Part shown: one piece after another, positions 47,288 through 56,435 of the stretch
Numbering within the stretch: the first letter of the stretch is position 1
Layout: each line of letters starts with the position of its first letter
Origin: Paenarthrobacter sp. DKR-5
GTDB lineage: Bacteria; Actinomycetota; Actinomycetes; Actinomycetales; Micrococcaceae
Assembly: GCF_018531425.1 (NCBI RefSeq)
Contig: NZ_JAHBOI010000005.1
Span: 186,001 to 250,000, forward strand
DNA length: 64,000 nucleotides
Direction of reading: 5' to 3'
Notes under the pieces: generated by a model
Databases searched by the model: none
What the model saw: only the letters and a program-made list of their open reading frames with translations
What the model was told of the DNA's origin: nothing
Program-made: the position numbers and the translations under genes

Positions 47288-48379
47288 ATGAAGCAGCAAG
47301 CAGCCACCCTCCGGGTCGGCGTGGTCGGCCTCGGCTGGGCCGGGCAGCAGCACCTTGAGGCGTACAGCAAGATCGACGGCGTCCAAATCGTGGCCCTGGC
47401 CGGGATGGAGGAGGATCTGCTGGCTCAGCTGCAGGAGCAGTACGCGGTGCCGCATGCTGTGCGCACGTGGGAAGAGCTGCTTGCACTGCCGGACCTCGAC
47501 GCCGTCAGCGTGGCGGTCCCGACCTTCCTGCATGCCCCCATTGCCATCGCCGCGCTCGAGCGCGGGCTGCATGTGCTCAGTGAGAAGCCGATCGCGCGCA
47601 ACGGCGACGAGGGCCAGCGCATGGTCGACGCCGCGCGCCGTGCCGGACGGGTGCTCGATGTCGCCTTCAACCACCGCCGCCGCGGCGACATCCAGGTCCT
47701 CAAGGGCATCATCGACCGGGGCGAGCTTGGCCGGCCCTATTACGCCAAGGCCTCCTGGGTCCGCCGCTCGGGCATCCCGAAGCTGGGCAGCTGGTTTACG
47801 AACAAGGAAATGGCCGGCGGCGGCCCGTTGGCGGACATCGGCGTGCACGTCCTGGACTACGCGCTCTATCTCCTCGGGGAACCGAAGGTCCTGAGCGTCT
47901 CCGCCGCCACCTATGCCGAACTCGGGCCGCGGGGACGGGGCGGCAACGACCGCTACACCGCTCTGAGCACGAACTTTGCCTATGAGGTGGAGGACTTCGC
48001 GTCGGCCTTCATCCGGCTCGAGGGCGGGACCACCCTGGTCCTGGAGTCCGGCTGGGCGAGCTACCGCGACGAGGCGGACCTGATGGACTTCTCCGTCTTC
48101 GGGACCGACGGCGGAGCGGACCTGCGCGCCGTCGGCGCCTCCAACACGCCTGTGGCGGACCTGCGGGTCTTCACCGAGAAAGACGGCGTGAACGCCGACT
48201 ACACGCCGGCGGCCGAGCCGGGCAGGGCCCACCAGGCCGTGGTCGAGGACTTCGTTGCCACCGTGCGCGCGGGGGAGAGTGTCTGGGGTGCCCATGACGG
48301 GTCGCTCGCGCTCAGCCGCGCCCGGGTCATCGACGCCTGCTACCAGTCCGCCGCCGAACACCGAGAAGTGGAGCTCTGA
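47288..48379 (+). CDS. Gfo/Idh/MocA family oxidoreductase
   Basis: The ATG at 47288 follows AGAAGGAC and gives 363 residues. Rossmann motif VGVVGLGWAGQQHLEAY, catalytic-type LSEKPIARN, and GGGPLADIGVHVLDYALYLLG mark the family. It probably oxidises a sugar ring hydroxyl with NAD(P). It heads a three-gene operon with a ThuA-domain protein and another dehydrogenase and is divergent from the binding protein under twin operators. Confidence 0.87.
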   Translation: MKQQAATLRVGVVGLGWAGQQHLEAYSKIDGVQIVALAGMEEDLLAQLQEQYAVPHAVRTWEELLALPDLDAVSVAVPTFLHAPIAIAALERGLHVLSEKPIARNGDEGQRMVDAARRAGRVLDVAFNHRRRGDIQVLKGIIDRGELGRPYYAKASWVRRSGIPKLGSWFTNKEMAGGGPLADIGVHVLDYALYLLGEPKVLSVSAATYAELGPRGRGGNDRYTALSTNFAYEVEDFASAFIRLEGGTTLVLESGWASYRDEADLMDFSVFGTDGGADLRAVGASNTPVADLRVFTEKDGVNADYTPAAEPGRAHQAVVEDFVATVRAGESVWGAHDGSLALSRARVIDACYQSAAEHREVEL

Positions 48380-48382
48380 GCC

Positions 48383-49129
48383 ATGTCAGCCGCGAACCTG
48401 TCCATCACCGTCTGGAACGAGGGCGTGCACGAGGCCCGCAACGAGCCGGCGAGCATGGCCGTGAACTATCCCGACGGCATCCACGGCGCGATTGCGCAGG
48501 GGCTGGCCGGGCACTTTCCGGAGGCCAGCATCCGCACCGCGGTGCTGGCCGACGAGGAGCACGGTCTCAGCGAGGAGGTGCTCGCTGAGACCGATGTGCT
48601 GCTCTGGTGGGGCCACATTGCCCACGACCAGGTGAGCGACGCCGTCGTCGAGCGCGTGCAGCGGCATGTGCTGGGCGGCATGGGGCTCCTGGTGCTTCAC
48701 TCGGGGCACTTCTCCAAAATCTTTACCCGGCTGCTGGGCACCACCTGCTCCCTGCTGTGGCGCAACGAAGCGGAGCGGGAGCTCGTCTGGAGCGTGAACC
48801 CCACCCACCCGATCGCCGAGGGCATCGAGAGTCCGGTCATCATCCCCGAGCAGGAGATGTACGGTGAGTTCTTCGACATTCCCGCCCCGGACGAGCTCGT
48901 CTTCATCAGCTCCTTCGACGGCGGCGAAGTCTTCCGCTCCGGGGTCACCTTCAGCCGCGGCAAGGGGCGCATCTTCTACTTCAGCCCCGGGGACCAGGAG
49001 TACCCGGTCTACCACCAGGCCCAGATCCGGCAGATCCTGGCCAACGGTGTGAAGTGGGCTGCGCAGCCCGGTATCGAGCGGGTTGCGCCGCAGGTGGGCA
49101 ACGCGCAGCGCGGCTGGTTCGGCGCATGA
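48383..49129 (+). CDS. ThuA-domain protein
   Basis: This 248-residue protein starts [20 protein letters not shown] and carries [32 protein letters not shown] and [16 protein letters not shown], all typical of the ThuA glutamine-amidotransferase-like fold. ThuA is linked to 3-keto-sugar (trehalose, sucrose) catabolism in rhizobia, where ThuB is a Gfo/Idh dehydrogenase. Here the ThuA gene lies between two such dehydrogenases, a good match. It has its own 3-nt gap and ATGA overlap downstream. Confidence 0.85.
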   Translation: MSAANLSITVWNEGVHEARNEPASMAVNYPDGIHGAIAQGLAGHFPEASIRTAVLADEEHGLSEEVLAETDVLLWWGHIAHDQVSDAVVERVQRHVLGGMGLLVLHSGHFSKIFTRLLGTTCSLLWRNEAERELVWSVNPTHPIAEGIESPVIIPEQEMYGEFFDIPAPDELVFISSFDGGEVFRSGVTFSRGKGRIFYFSPGDQEYPVYHQAQIRQILANGVKWAAQPGIERVAPQVGNAQRGWFGA

Positions 49130-50271
49130 GCGGTCCCGGGGGAGCAGCCCGGCTGCGCGTCGCCGTCGTGGGGGCCGGCATGATCGGCGAGGTCCACCGC
49201 CGCGCCGCCGTGCTGGCCGGCGCCGAGCTCGCCGGCGTCATGGCCTCCAGCCCGGAACGTTCCCGCGAGGCGGCCGCCGCCTGGCGCACCCAGGCCTTTG
49301 GCGACATTGACGCCGTGGCGGCCTCCGACGTCGACGTCGTCCACATCTGTACGCCCAACAGCACCCACACGCCGTACGTGCTGCGGCTGCTCGAGGCCGG
49401 CAAGCACGTCATCTGCGAGAAGCCGCTGGCGACCAGCACGGCCGACGCCGAACGCATGGCAGTTGCCGCCGCCGAAGCCGGCGTCGTCGCGGCCGTCCCC
49501 TTCGTGTACCGCTACCACCCGCTGGTGCGCGAGATCAGGGCGCGGCGGCAGGCCGGGGAGTTCGGGCCGTGGAACCTGCTGCATGGTTCCTATCTGCAGG
49601 ACTGGCTGCTCTCCCCGGATGCGTCCAGCTGGCGGGTTGATCCGGCGGCGGGCGGCGCCTCCCGCGCCTTCGGCGACATCGGCTCGCACTGGTGCGACCT
49701 GGTGGAATGGGTCAGCGGTGAACGGTTCACGTCGCTGACCGCGCAGACCTCGATCACCGTGCCGGAGCGTCCCGCAGGTTCCGGAGCCTCCTTCGGCGGC
49801 GAGTCCTCCGGCGACCGCGTGCCCGTGCAGACCGAGGACGCTGCCGCCCTGCTCCTGCGCACCGGCACGGGAGTCCTGGCCTCCGCGACCGTGTCGCAGG
49901 TCTCCGCCGGGCGTAAGAACAGGCTCTGGTTCGAACTGGACGGAGCGCTCGGCAGCGCCGTCTTCGACCAGGAAAATCCCGAGCAGATCTGGCTCGGCGG
50001 CGAGGAAGGCAGCCGGCTGCTGGTGCGCGATCCGGCGCACGGCTCGGCGGAGCAGCGCCGGCTGTCCGTGCTGCCGGGCGGGCACGCACAGGGCTACGCG
50101 CAGTGTTTTGAGGCGTTCGTCGCGGATACATACGACGCCGTCGCCGGGGGCAAGCCCGAAGGCCTGCCCACCTTCCAGGACGGGGTGCGCTCGGCCCGCA
50201 TCGTTGAGGCGGTGCTCGCCTCCGCCGCATCAGGGCGGTGGACCGAGGTCGGCGGCGGGTCGCTGTCGTAA
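49126..50271 (+). CDS. Gfo/Idh/MocA family oxidoreductase
   Basis: ATG 49126 overlaps the ThuA stop (ATGA) and gives 381 residues; a longer frame upstream is inside thuA. Motifs are [48 protein letters not shown], and [18 protein letters not shown]. The YLQDW string is shared with the dehydrogenase at 53228 and with levoglucosan dehydrogenase-type enzymes as I remember them. The probable role is 3-oxidation of a sugar. Last gene of the operon. Confidence 0.85.
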   Translation: MSGPGGAARLRVAVVGAGMIGEVHRRAAVLAGAELAGVMASSPERSREAAAAWRTQAFGDIDAVAASDVDVVHICTPNSTHTPYVLRLLEAGKHVICEKPLATSTADAERMAVAAAEAGVVAAVPFVYRYHPLVREIRARRQAGEFGPWNLLHGSYLQDWLLSPDASSWRVDPAAGGASRAFGDIGSHWCDLVEWVSGERFTSLTAQTSITVPERPAGSGASFGGESSGDRVPVQTEDAAALLLRTGTGVLASATVSQVSAGRKNRLWFELDGALGSAVFDQENPEQIWLGGEEGSRLLVRDPAHGSAEQRRLSVLPGGHAQGYAQCFEAFVADTYDAVAGGKPEGLPTFQDGVRSARIVEAVLASAASGRWTEVGGGSLS

Positions 50272-50333
50272 CCGTTTGGACACAACCGGCGGCCACGCGG
50301 GCGTTTTTCTTTCGCCTGCCGAACGTTCTTCCA

Positions 50334-50339
50334 TAAGCT
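50334..50339 (+). promoter_or_regulatory. Leaderless-type -10 box for the gene at 50346
   Basis: TAAGCT lies 6 nt before the GTG at 50346. Confidence 0.55.
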
Positions 50340-50345
50340 GGGCTG

Positions 50346-50645
50346 GTGATCTTCAAAGCTGTGGGCGACGGCAGGCCCTATCCCGACCATGGATACCAGA
50401 CCCCCAAGGACTGGGCGGCGGTCCCTCCGCGCCAGGTGAGGCTCGACGAGCTGGTTACCACGAAGCGGACCCTGGACCTGGAAGCTCTGCTCGCGGAAGA
50501 CTCCACCTTCTTCGGCGACCTGTTCCCGCACGTCGTGCAGTGGAAAGGCACGCTGTACCTGGAGGACGGCCTGCACCGGGCGGTCAGGACGGCGCTGCAT
50601 CAGCGCACGGTCCTGCACGCCAGGGTGCTGGTGATAGATGACTGA
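50346..50645 (+). CDS. Conserved hypothetical actinobacterial protein
   Basis: This 99-residue soluble protein starts MIFKAVGDGRPYPDHGYQTP. It has TKRTLDLEALLAEDSTFFGD and LYLEDGLHRAVRTALHQRTV, with a VHARVLVID-like end. Similar small proteins precede LytR-type genes in other actinobacteria by memory. Function unknown. The start is supported by TAAGCT six nt upstream. It overlaps the next gene by 8 bases, so the two are coupled. Confidence 0.7.
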   Translation: MIFKAVGDGRPYPDHGYQTPKDWAAVPPRQVRLDELVTTKRTLDLEALLAEDSTFFGDLFPHVVQWKGTLYLEDGLHRAVRTALHQRTVLHARVLVIDD

Positions 50646-51336
50646 AGGCCCGGCGGACGAGAGGGCGCGGCGTAAAGCGGAGCGGCGCGACCCGGACTAC
50701 TACCACGGACACCATGTGGTCAACGGCGACTACCTGCGTGAGGTGTTCGCCGAGGACCCCGGACAAACCCGGAACCCGGTCCGGTTCCGGCACCGGCTCA
50801 CCCACGCCATCGTCCTGACCTTCCTGGTGGTGCTGCTGGTCTCCGCCGGGCTCACCGCGCTCGCCGTGTCCCGCGGGGACCTGAAGCTGCCGTTCCTGGA
50901 GCCTTCCGCGGCGCCGGCGCCCGCGCAGACCTGCCCTACGGCCACGTTCCGGTACCTGCCCAACAAGAATGTGACCGTCAACGTTTTCAACGGCACATTC
51001 CAGGAGGGCCGCGCCGCCTCCGTCGCGGCCCAGTTGAAGGCCCGCGGATACAAGATCGGCAAGGTCGGCAACAAGCCGACCGGTTCCCAGCGCGCCGCCG
51101 TGATCGTGTCCGGGCCGGCCGGGCAGGCGGCCGCCTACAACCTGCAGCGCAACATCGCTGGCACCGAGTACGTGGCCGACCGGCGCTCCGACGCCTCCGT
51201 GGATGTGGTGCTTGCTCCCGGCTATTCCGGGCTGGTCAAGGCCGAACGGGTGGACCAAAGCCAGGGCCGGCTCTCCTGCCCGCAGCTCTCGCCGTCGCCT
51301 GCGGCCACGTCGAAGGCTTCCCCCAAGGGCAAGTGA
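50638..51336 (+). CDS. Membrane-anchored LytR C-terminal domain protein
   Basis: This 232-residue protein has a charged cytoplasmic N-terminus of about 55 residues (ARRKAERRDPDYYHGHHVVNG), one hydrophobic helix (AIVLTFLVVLLVSAGLTALA), then an outside LytR_C domain (VTVNVFNGTFQEGRAASVAA, LKARGYKIGKVG). LytR_C alone, without the LCP ligase domain, may bind wall polymers. The Ser/Pro tail ends the chain. It overlaps the previous gene, likely a two-gene unit. Confidence 0.82.
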   Translation: MTEGPADERARRKAERRDPDYYHGHHVVNGDYLREVFAEDPGQTRNPVRFRHRLTHAIVLTFLVVLLVSAGLTALAVSRGDLKLPFLEPSAAPAPAQTCPTATFRYLPNKNVTVNVFNGTFQEGRAASVAAQLKARGYKIGKVGNKPTGSQRAAVIVSGPAGQAAAYNLQRNIAGTEYVADRRSDASVDVVLAPGYSGLVKAERVDQSQGRLSCPQLSPSPAATSKASPKGK

Positions 51337-51340
51337 CGCG

Positions 51341-51991
51341 CTAGGCGCTCTGCGCGGGAACCGTTCGGATCGGCTTGCCCGCCGCGTCGAACCGGGCGCC
51401 CACGCCGGACTGGATGAAGCGGACGGTGGAAGCAATGTGCTTTTCCTGGGCGTCCGTGTCCTCATCCGCCTGGCCGCGGGCCGCCGTCGCCGTCAGCGAG
51501 CCGTGCACCAGCTGGGCCAGCGCCCCGATGTCCGACGGCGGCAGGTAGCCCTCGCGGACGCCGTCGCGCAGGATGTCCTGCAACAGGGTGTTCAGGTCCC
51601 CGACATGCACAGCGAGCTTGCCGAAGGATTCCGGGGAGAGCACTGAGCGCATCGCGGGCCCGGGCGGGAGGTGGCGCCGGGTCAGGTCCTCAATCTGGGC
51701 ACGGACGTACAGTGCGAGCCGGTCCACCGGATTGTCCAGGCGGCCGAGGTCGGCCTTGAGGTCCGCGAGGAAACGCTCGGTCTCGTCCAGGGCGTAGGCG
51801 ACGAGCAGCTGCTCCATGTCCGCGTAGTAGTTGTAGACCGCGGTGCGCCCGACGCCGGCGTGCCGGGCGACGTCGGTCATGGTCAGACCGGGCAGGCCGC
51901 GGCTGAAAAGCAGGTCGCCGAAGGCCGCGAGGATCCGCTGCTGCGTGTGCTGCCGCTGGGCGGCATTCGTGCTGGCGGTGATCCGGGGCAT
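51341..51991 (-). CDS. TetR-family transcriptional regulator
   Basis: This 216-residue regulator has a TetR HTH (ILAAFGDLLFSRGLPGLTMT then DVARHAGVGRTAVYNYYADME) and an all-helical ligand domain without known features. Ligand and targets are unknown. TAAAGT six nt before the ATG suggests a leaderless transcript. It is convergent with the LytR_C gene (stops 4 nt apart) and tail-to-tail with nothing else; inverted-repeat copy B lies just upstream. Confidence 0.88.
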   Translation of the reverse strand: MPRITASTNAAQRQHTQQRILAAFGDLLFSRGLPGLTMTDVARHAGVGRTAVYNYYADMEQLLVAYALDETERFLADLKADLGRLDNPVDRLALYVRAQIEDLTRRHLPPGPAMRSVLSPESFGKLAVHVGDLNTLLQDILRDGVREGYLPPSDIGALAQLVHGSLTATAARGQADEDTDAQEKHIASTVRFIQSGVGARFDAAGKPIRTVPAQSA

Positions 51992-51997
51992 ACAGAC

Positions 51998-52003
51998 ACT
52001 TTA
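51998..52003 (-). promoter_or_regulatory. Leaderless-type -10 box of the TetR gene
   Basis: On the minus strand TAAAGT is followed after 6 nt by the ATG at 51991. Confidence 0.5.
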
Positions 52004-52040
52004 GCCCAGACTGTCACCAAAAGGTGCCGATTCTTCGGCC

Positions 52041-52097
52041 CGAACGGCCAGTTGCGGCGGCATTCCGCGCGCGGAGCTCACCACAACTGGCCGTTCG
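52041..52097. repeat. Inverted repeat, AACGGCCAGTTG family (copy B)
   Basis: Bases 52041-52057 pair with 52081-52097 (17 bp, one wobble) around a 23-nt loop. It lies 7 nt past the stop of the epimerase gene ending at 52105 and could act as its terminator. Confidence 0.75.
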
Positions 52098-52104
52098 CGG
52101 GGCC

Positions 52105-53106
52105 TTAGTCCTGGTTGCTGAAGGCCGAGTCGAAGGACGCCGTCGGCTGCGGATAGTCGAACTTCCGCAGGTTGGCCAGGGCCTCGGGAGCCCCGTGCAG
52201 GCGGTCCATGCCAGCGTCTTCCCACTCCACGCTGATCGGGCCGTCGTAGCCGACGGCGTTCAGGGCCCGGAACGACGCTTCCCACGGCACGTCTCCGCGG
52301 CCGGCGGAGACAAAGTCCCATCCGCGGCGCGGGTCACCCCAAGGCAGGTGCGAGCCGAGACGGGTGTTTCGGCCGGTGATGCGGACCTTGATGTCCTTGC
52401 AGTCGACGTGGTAGATCCGGTCCTTGAAGTCCCAGATGAAGGAGACCGGGTCGATCTGCTGCCACATGAAGTGCGACGGGTCCCAGTTCAGGCCGAACGC
52501 GGGCCGGTGGCCGACAGCTTCGAGGGCGCGGACAGTGGTCCAGTAGTCGTAGGCGATTTCACCGGGGTGCACCTCATGGGCAAAGCGCACTCCGTGGTCG
52601 TCGAAGACGTCCAGGATCGGGTTCCAGCGGTCGGCGAAGTCCTGGTAGCCGGCGTCGATGACGGATTCCGGCACTGGCGGGAACATGGCGACGTACTGCC
52701 AGATGGAGGAGCCGGTGAAGCCGACCACCGTGTCCACCCCGAGGGCACGGGCGAGCTTGGCGGTGTTCTTCAGCTCCTCGGCTGCCCGGGTGCGCACACC
52801 CTCGGGGTCGCCGTCGCCCCAGACCTTGGAGCCGACGATGCCCTGGTGCCGGAAGTCGATCGGGTTGTCGCAGACCGCCTGGCCCTTGAGGTGGTTGGAG
52901 ATGGCCCAGACCTTGAGGTTGTACTTGTCCAGCACGTCGAGCTTGGACTGGATGTAGTCCTTGTCGTCCCAGCGCCAGGCGTCAAGATGGTCCCCGGAGA
53001 CGGCAATTTCGAGGCCGTCGTAGCCCCAGCCGGAGGCGAGCCGGGCGACTTCTTCGAACGGCAGGTCGGCCCACTGGCCGGTGAAGAGGGTGTAGGGGCG
53101 GGGCAT
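52105..53106 (-). CDS. Sugar phosphate isomerase/epimerase family protein
   Basis: The ATG at 53106 (MPRPYTLFTGQWADLPFEEV) gives 333 residues; upstream frame extension enters the inverted repeat. Metal-site-type strings are FAHEVHPGEIAYD (Glu), GLNWDPSHFMWQ (Asp, His), YHVDCKDIK (Asp), and ISVEWED (Glu). The length and motifs resemble the larger TIM-barrel epimerase/hydrolyase group paired with Gfo/Idh dehydrogenases. It follows the dehydrogenase at 53228 in the operon, separated by inverted-repeat copy C. Confidence 0.85.
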   Translation of the reverse strand: MPRPYTLFTGQWADLPFEEVARLASGWGYDGLEIAVSGDHLDAWRWDDKDYIQSKLDVLDKYNLKVWAISNHLKGQAVCDNPIDFRHQGIVGSKVWGDGDPEGVRTRAAEELKNTAKLARALGVDTVVGFTGSSIWQYVAMFPPVPESVIDAGYQDFADRWNPILDVFDDHGVRFAHEVHPGEIAYDYWTTVRALEAVGHRPAFGLNWDPSHFMWQQIDPVSFIWDFKDRIYHVDCKDIKVRITGRNTRLGSHLPWGDPRRGWDFVSAGRGDVPWEASFRALNAVGYDGPISVEWEDAGMDRLHGAPEALANLRKFDYPQPTASFDSAFSNQD

Positions 53107-53141
53107 GTACGGCTCCTTGGGGTGGTCGGCGGGCGAGGGGT

Positions 53142-53182
53142 CAGTTGTGGCGGGCTTCCGGCTCGGAAGCCCGCCACAACTG
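53142..53182. repeat. Inverted repeat, AACGGCCAGTTG family (copy C)
   Basis: Bases 53142-53160 pair perfectly with 53164-53182 around 3 nt. The right arm continues with GCCGTTCGGC as in copies A and B, but the left arm is cut, so this is a truncated family member inside an operon. Confidence 0.7.
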
Positions 53183-53227
53183 GCCGTTCGGCTGAGGTTC
53201 GGGAACGGACGGGCGGCGGAAGGGCCT

Positions 53228-54376
53228 CTAGCCCAACGGTACGGTGACGCTGTTGCTGGCTGCGGATTCCTCAATGGCGGCGAGGACCCGCTGCACCTGG
53301 AGGCCCTCCTCGAACGACGGCGACGGCGCGGTTCCGGCCGCAATGTGGTTGAGGAAGTCGCGGATCTGATGGGTGAACGTGTGCTCCCATCCGATGACGT
53401 GTCCCGGCGGCCACCACGCGGCCGCATACGGGTGGTCGGCTTCCGTGGTGAGGATCCGGGTGCTGCCGGCGGTCCGGCCCGGGACGCTGCCGTCGTAGAA
53501 CTGCAGTTCGTTCGGGTTCTCCAGGTCGAAGGCGAGCGACCCGTGCGAGCCGTACACCTCCAGGCGCAGCGCGTTCTTCCGGCCGGAGGCGATCCGGGAC
53601 ACTTCCACCGAGCCGACGGCGCCGGAGCCCAGGCTCAGCGTGGCCCAGGCGGCGTCGTCGACCGTGACGGCTTCCGGACCGTCCGGGCCGGTCCGCTCGG
53701 TGACGAAGGTGTGCAGCCGCCCGGACACCGCGGTGGCGGCCGCACCGGTGAGGTGCTGGATCTGGTCGATGGCGTGCGAGGCGATGTCGCCCAGCGCGCC
53801 CGAGCCTGCGGTCTCCTTGCGCAGCCGCCAGCTCATCGGCGCTTCCGCGTCGGCCAGCCAGTCCTGCAGGTAGGAGGCACGCACCTGACGGATCGTGCCG
53901 AGCCGGCCCTCAGCGATGAGCTCCCGGGCCAGGGCCAGGGCGGGCACCCGCCGGTAGTTGAACCCGACCATGGACTGGACCCCGCGGGCGCGGGCGGCTG
54001 CCGCGGCTGCCACCATCGCCTCGGATTCGGCCAGCGTGTTGGCCAGCGGCTTCTCCACCAGCACGTGCTTGCCGGCCTCGAGGGCGGCGACGGCGATTTC
54101 CGCGTGGAGCCACCCCGGCGCGCAGATGTCGACAATGTCGATATCGTCGCGCCGGATCACCTCCTGCCAGTCGGTCGCCGCTTCCGCCCAGCCGTACCGG
54201 TGCGCGGCGGCCTTGACCGCCGCGCCGTCCCGGCCGACGAGGACCTGCTGGCTGAAGGTGGGCACGTCGAAGAACGCGCCCACGTTGCGCCACGCGTTCG
54301 AGTGGGCCTTGCCCATGAACGCATAACCGACCGCCGCCACACCCAGGGGGCGGCCCGGAGTGGTGTCCGTGCCCAT
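53228..54376 (-). CDS. Gfo/Idh/MocA family oxidoreductase (levoglucosan dehydrogenase-like)
   Basis: The ATG at 54376 gives 382 residues. Motifs: VAAVGYAFMGKAHSNAWRNV, VLVEKPLANTLAESEAM, MVGFNYRRVPALALARELI, and SYLQDWLADAEAPMSWRLRK then GSGALGDIASHAIDQIQHL. The GKAHS start, FNYRR and YLQDW...SWR strings match my memory of levoglucosan dehydrogenase from Pseudarthrobacter. A 3-oxidation of an anhydro-sugar or glycoside is plausible; the true substrate is unproven. It lies mid-operon. Confidence 0.85.
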   Translation of the reverse strand: MGTDTTPGRPLGVAAVGYAFMGKAHSNAWRNVGAFFDVPTFSQQVLVGRDGAAVKAAAHRYGWAEAATDWQEVIRRDDIDIVDICAPGWLHAEIAVAALEAGKHVLVEKPLANTLAESEAMVAAAAAARARGVQSMVGFNYRRVPALALARELIAEGRLGTIRQVRASYLQDWLADAEAPMSWRLRKETAGSGALGDIASHAIDQIQHLTGAAATAVSGRLHTFVTERTGPDGPEAVTVDDAAWATLSLGSGAVGSVEVSRIASGRKNALRLEVYGSHGSLAFDLENPNELQFYDGSVPGRTAGSTRILTTEADHPYAAAWWPPGHVIGWEHTFTHQIRDFLNHIAAGTAPSPSFEEGLQVQRVLAAIEESAASNSVTVPLG

Positions 54377-54383
54377 GCCGTGC

Positions 54384-55505
54384 CTACAGCGTCGCCGCGT
54401 AGGGGTCCCAGTCCTCGGGCAGCGGCTCGGCGGCGGAAGCGCTGCTCTGCAGGCCCACGACTTCCCCGGACTGCACGGACTCGGAGATGGACACCATGGC
54501 GTCGAGCACGTGGTACGCCATTTCGCCCTGCGCCCGGTGCGGCCGGCCGGCCCGCAGGGCCCGCGCCATCTCCAGGACGCCGGAGCCGCGCGAGCTGGTG
54601 GCGCCGACGGAGTGGAAGGTTTCGGGCTCGTCCGAATCACGCCGGGTGATCGTGATGTCGCCGTCGAACATGTTCGGGTCCGGGAACGCGATGGTGGCCT
54701 CGGTGCCGGTGACCTCCACGAATCCGTGGCGCTTCAGCGGCGAATCGAAGCTGAAGATGCTCTGCGAGGACTCGCCGCTGGCGAACTGTGCCAGGGCGCT
54801 CACATGCGTGGGCACCGTGACTTCGAATTCCTCGCCCGCCCGCGGGCCGGATCCGATCACGCGGGTTTCGCGGGACTTGGAACCGAAGGCGGCAACGCGG
54901 GCAATCGGGCCGAAGGTCTGAACCAGCGTGGTGAGGTAGTAGGGCCCGATGTCGAAGAGGGGGCCGGCGCCTTCCTGGAACAGGAACGCCGGGTTCGGGT
55001 GCCAGGACTCCGGGCCGGGGGACTGCATGAGCGTCAGCGCGGTGAGCGGGATGCCGATGTCGCCGCGCTTGATCATCCGCAGCGCGGTCTGCAGGCCGGC
55101 CCCGAGGAAGGTGTCCGGCGCACAGCCCAGCCGCACCCCGGCGGCTTCGGCTGCCTTGAGCAGGCCGAGCCCGCTCTCGCGGTCCAGCGAGAACGGCTTC
55201 TCGCTCCATACGTGCTTGCCCGCGTTGACTGCCGCCGTGGCGATTTCCACGTGCGCAGTCGGAATCGTCAGATTCACGATGATTTCGACGTCGGGGTGCG
55301 ACAGCGCCGCCTCCACCCCGCCGGACTGCTCAATTCCGAACTCCGCCGCGCGCTCCGCTGCGACATTCTCGAACATGTCGGCCACCACGTGGACCTTGAC
55401 GTCCGGGAAGCTGGTGAGGTTCTTCAGGTATTCCTTGCTGATGACGCCGGCGCCGATGATGCCGACGCCGACGGGTCCGGTCCTGCCGGTTGGCTGCTGG
55501 CTCAT
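54384..55505 (-). CDS. Gfo/Idh/MocA family oxidoreductase
   Basis: This 373-residue protein has VGIIGAGVISKEYLKNLTSF, VWSEKPFSLDRESG and GPLFDIGPYYLTTLVQTFGP. It differs from the dehydrogenase at 53228, so the operon encodes two distinct oxidoreductases. The GAGxI-S-x-x-YL start and FDIGPYYL string are typical of family members linked to isomerases for inositol or glycoside use. It overlaps the epimerase gene upstream (55502) by ATGA and is 7 nt from the next. Confidence 0.85.
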   Translation of the reverse strand: MSQQPTGRTGPVGVGIIGAGVISKEYLKNLTSFPDVKVHVVADMFENVAAERAAEFGIEQSGGVEAALSHPDVEIIVNLTIPTAHVEIATAAVNAGKHVWSEKPFSLDRESGLGLLKAAEAAGVRLGCAPDTFLGAGLQTALRMIKRGDIGIPLTALTLMQSPGPESWHPNPAFLFQEGAGPLFDIGPYYLTTLVQTFGPIARVAAFGSKSRETRVIGSGPRAGEEFEVTVPTHVSALAQFASGESSQSIFSFDSPLKRHGFVEVTGTEATIAFPDPNMFDGDITITRRDSDEPETFHSVGATSSRGSGVLEMARALRAGRPHRAQGEMAYHVLDAMVSISESVQSGEVVGLQSSASAAEPLPEDWDPYAATL

Positions 55506-56239
55506 GCGTTCTTTCCTGCCTTCAGGTAGGTGAGGCTGTCGGCGACGGCGTCGAAGATGTCCCCGCTGAAATCGTCGAGTTCCACCACTCCGACTTCCAC
55601 GGACGCTGCCGCTTCGATGACGTCCCAGACCGGCATCTTGCCGGCGCCGACGGCGACCTGGTCCTTGTCTTCCTTGGTCAGCGGACCGTCCTTGATGTGG
55701 ATGAACCTGACCCTGTCGCCGAGCCGGCGCAGCAGCGCGGCGGCGTCCTCGCCGCCGACAGCTGCCCAGTAGGTGTCCACTTCCAGCACGACCTCGGGAT
55801 CGAGGTGCCCGGCGAGGACTTCAAGGGCGGCGCGGCCGCCGACCCGGGTCTCCAGCTCAAACTCGTGGTTGTGGTAGCCGACGCGGATGCCGTATTCGGC
55901 GCCCTTCCGGGCGGCGGCGTTCAGCGCCTCGGCCGTGGCCTTGATGTCCTCTTCTGTGGTCCACCGGGCGCGGTCCACGTGCGGGTCGATCACCGTGCCG
56001 ATGCCGAGCTTGCGGGCGGCTTCGAAAATCTCGTCCTGGTCCGCGCGCAGCAGCGGCGCGTGGCCGCTCGGAGCGCTCAGCCCGTTGGCCCGCAGGGCCT
56101 CCGCGAGGGCGTCGGCGGTGGCCACGAAGTTGTAGGGCTCGACGGCGGCGTAGCCCAGGCCGGCCACCCGTGCGATGGTGCCGGGCAGGTCGGTTTCGAG
56201 CGGGCCGCGGACGGTGTACAGCTGGAGGGAATAGAGCAC
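55502..56239 (-). CDS. Sugar phosphate isomerase/epimerase family protein
   Basis: This 245-residue TIM-barrel protein starts MLYSLQLYTVRGPLETDLPG and carries VGYHNHEFELETR (Glu site), VVLEVDTYWAAVGG (Asp site), VRFIHIKDG (His, Lys) and VGVVELDDFSGD (Glu). The YTVR and YHNH strings are common in the family assigned to inosose or keto-sugar conversion. It is the first gene of the four-gene minus operon and is divergent from the ROK regulator. Confidence 0.85.
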   Translation of the reverse strand: MLYSLQLYTVRGPLETDLPGTIARVAGLGYAAVEPYNFVATADALAEALRANGLSAPSGHAPLLRADQDEIFEAARKLGIGTVIDPHVDRARWTTEEDIKATAEALNAAARKGAEYGIRVGYHNHEFELETRVGGRAALEVLAGHLDPEVVLEVDTYWAAVGGEDAAALLRRLGDRVRFIHIKDGPLTKEDKDQVAVGAGKMPVWDVIEAAASVEVGVVELDDFSGDIFDAVADSLTYLKAGKNA

Positions 56240-56344
56240 GGGCTCTCCTTGGGATCGTCATTGACCTGCGGGCTGCGGGACCCGAGGGATGGGGACTGCC
56301 GGAGCTTTGAAGGATTTCCGACGTCGTTCCTCAACCTAGGGCAG

Positions 56345-56368
56345 CTTTTGTCAGCGGTCAAGCAAAAG
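56345..56368. promoter_or_regulatory. Inverted repeat CTTTTG-N12-CAAAAG upstream of ROK gene
   Basis: CTTTTG (56345-56350) and CAAAAG (56363-56368) form a dyad in the AT-richer gap between the divergent operon and the ROK gene, a candidate regulator site; evidence is only symmetry and position. Confidence 0.35.
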
Positions 56369-56435
56369 TCCGCCGTCATTTGTTGAACTTTCGGAATTGT
56401 GACAGGGAGAAGGGCGGCATGCTATTCCTTACTCC

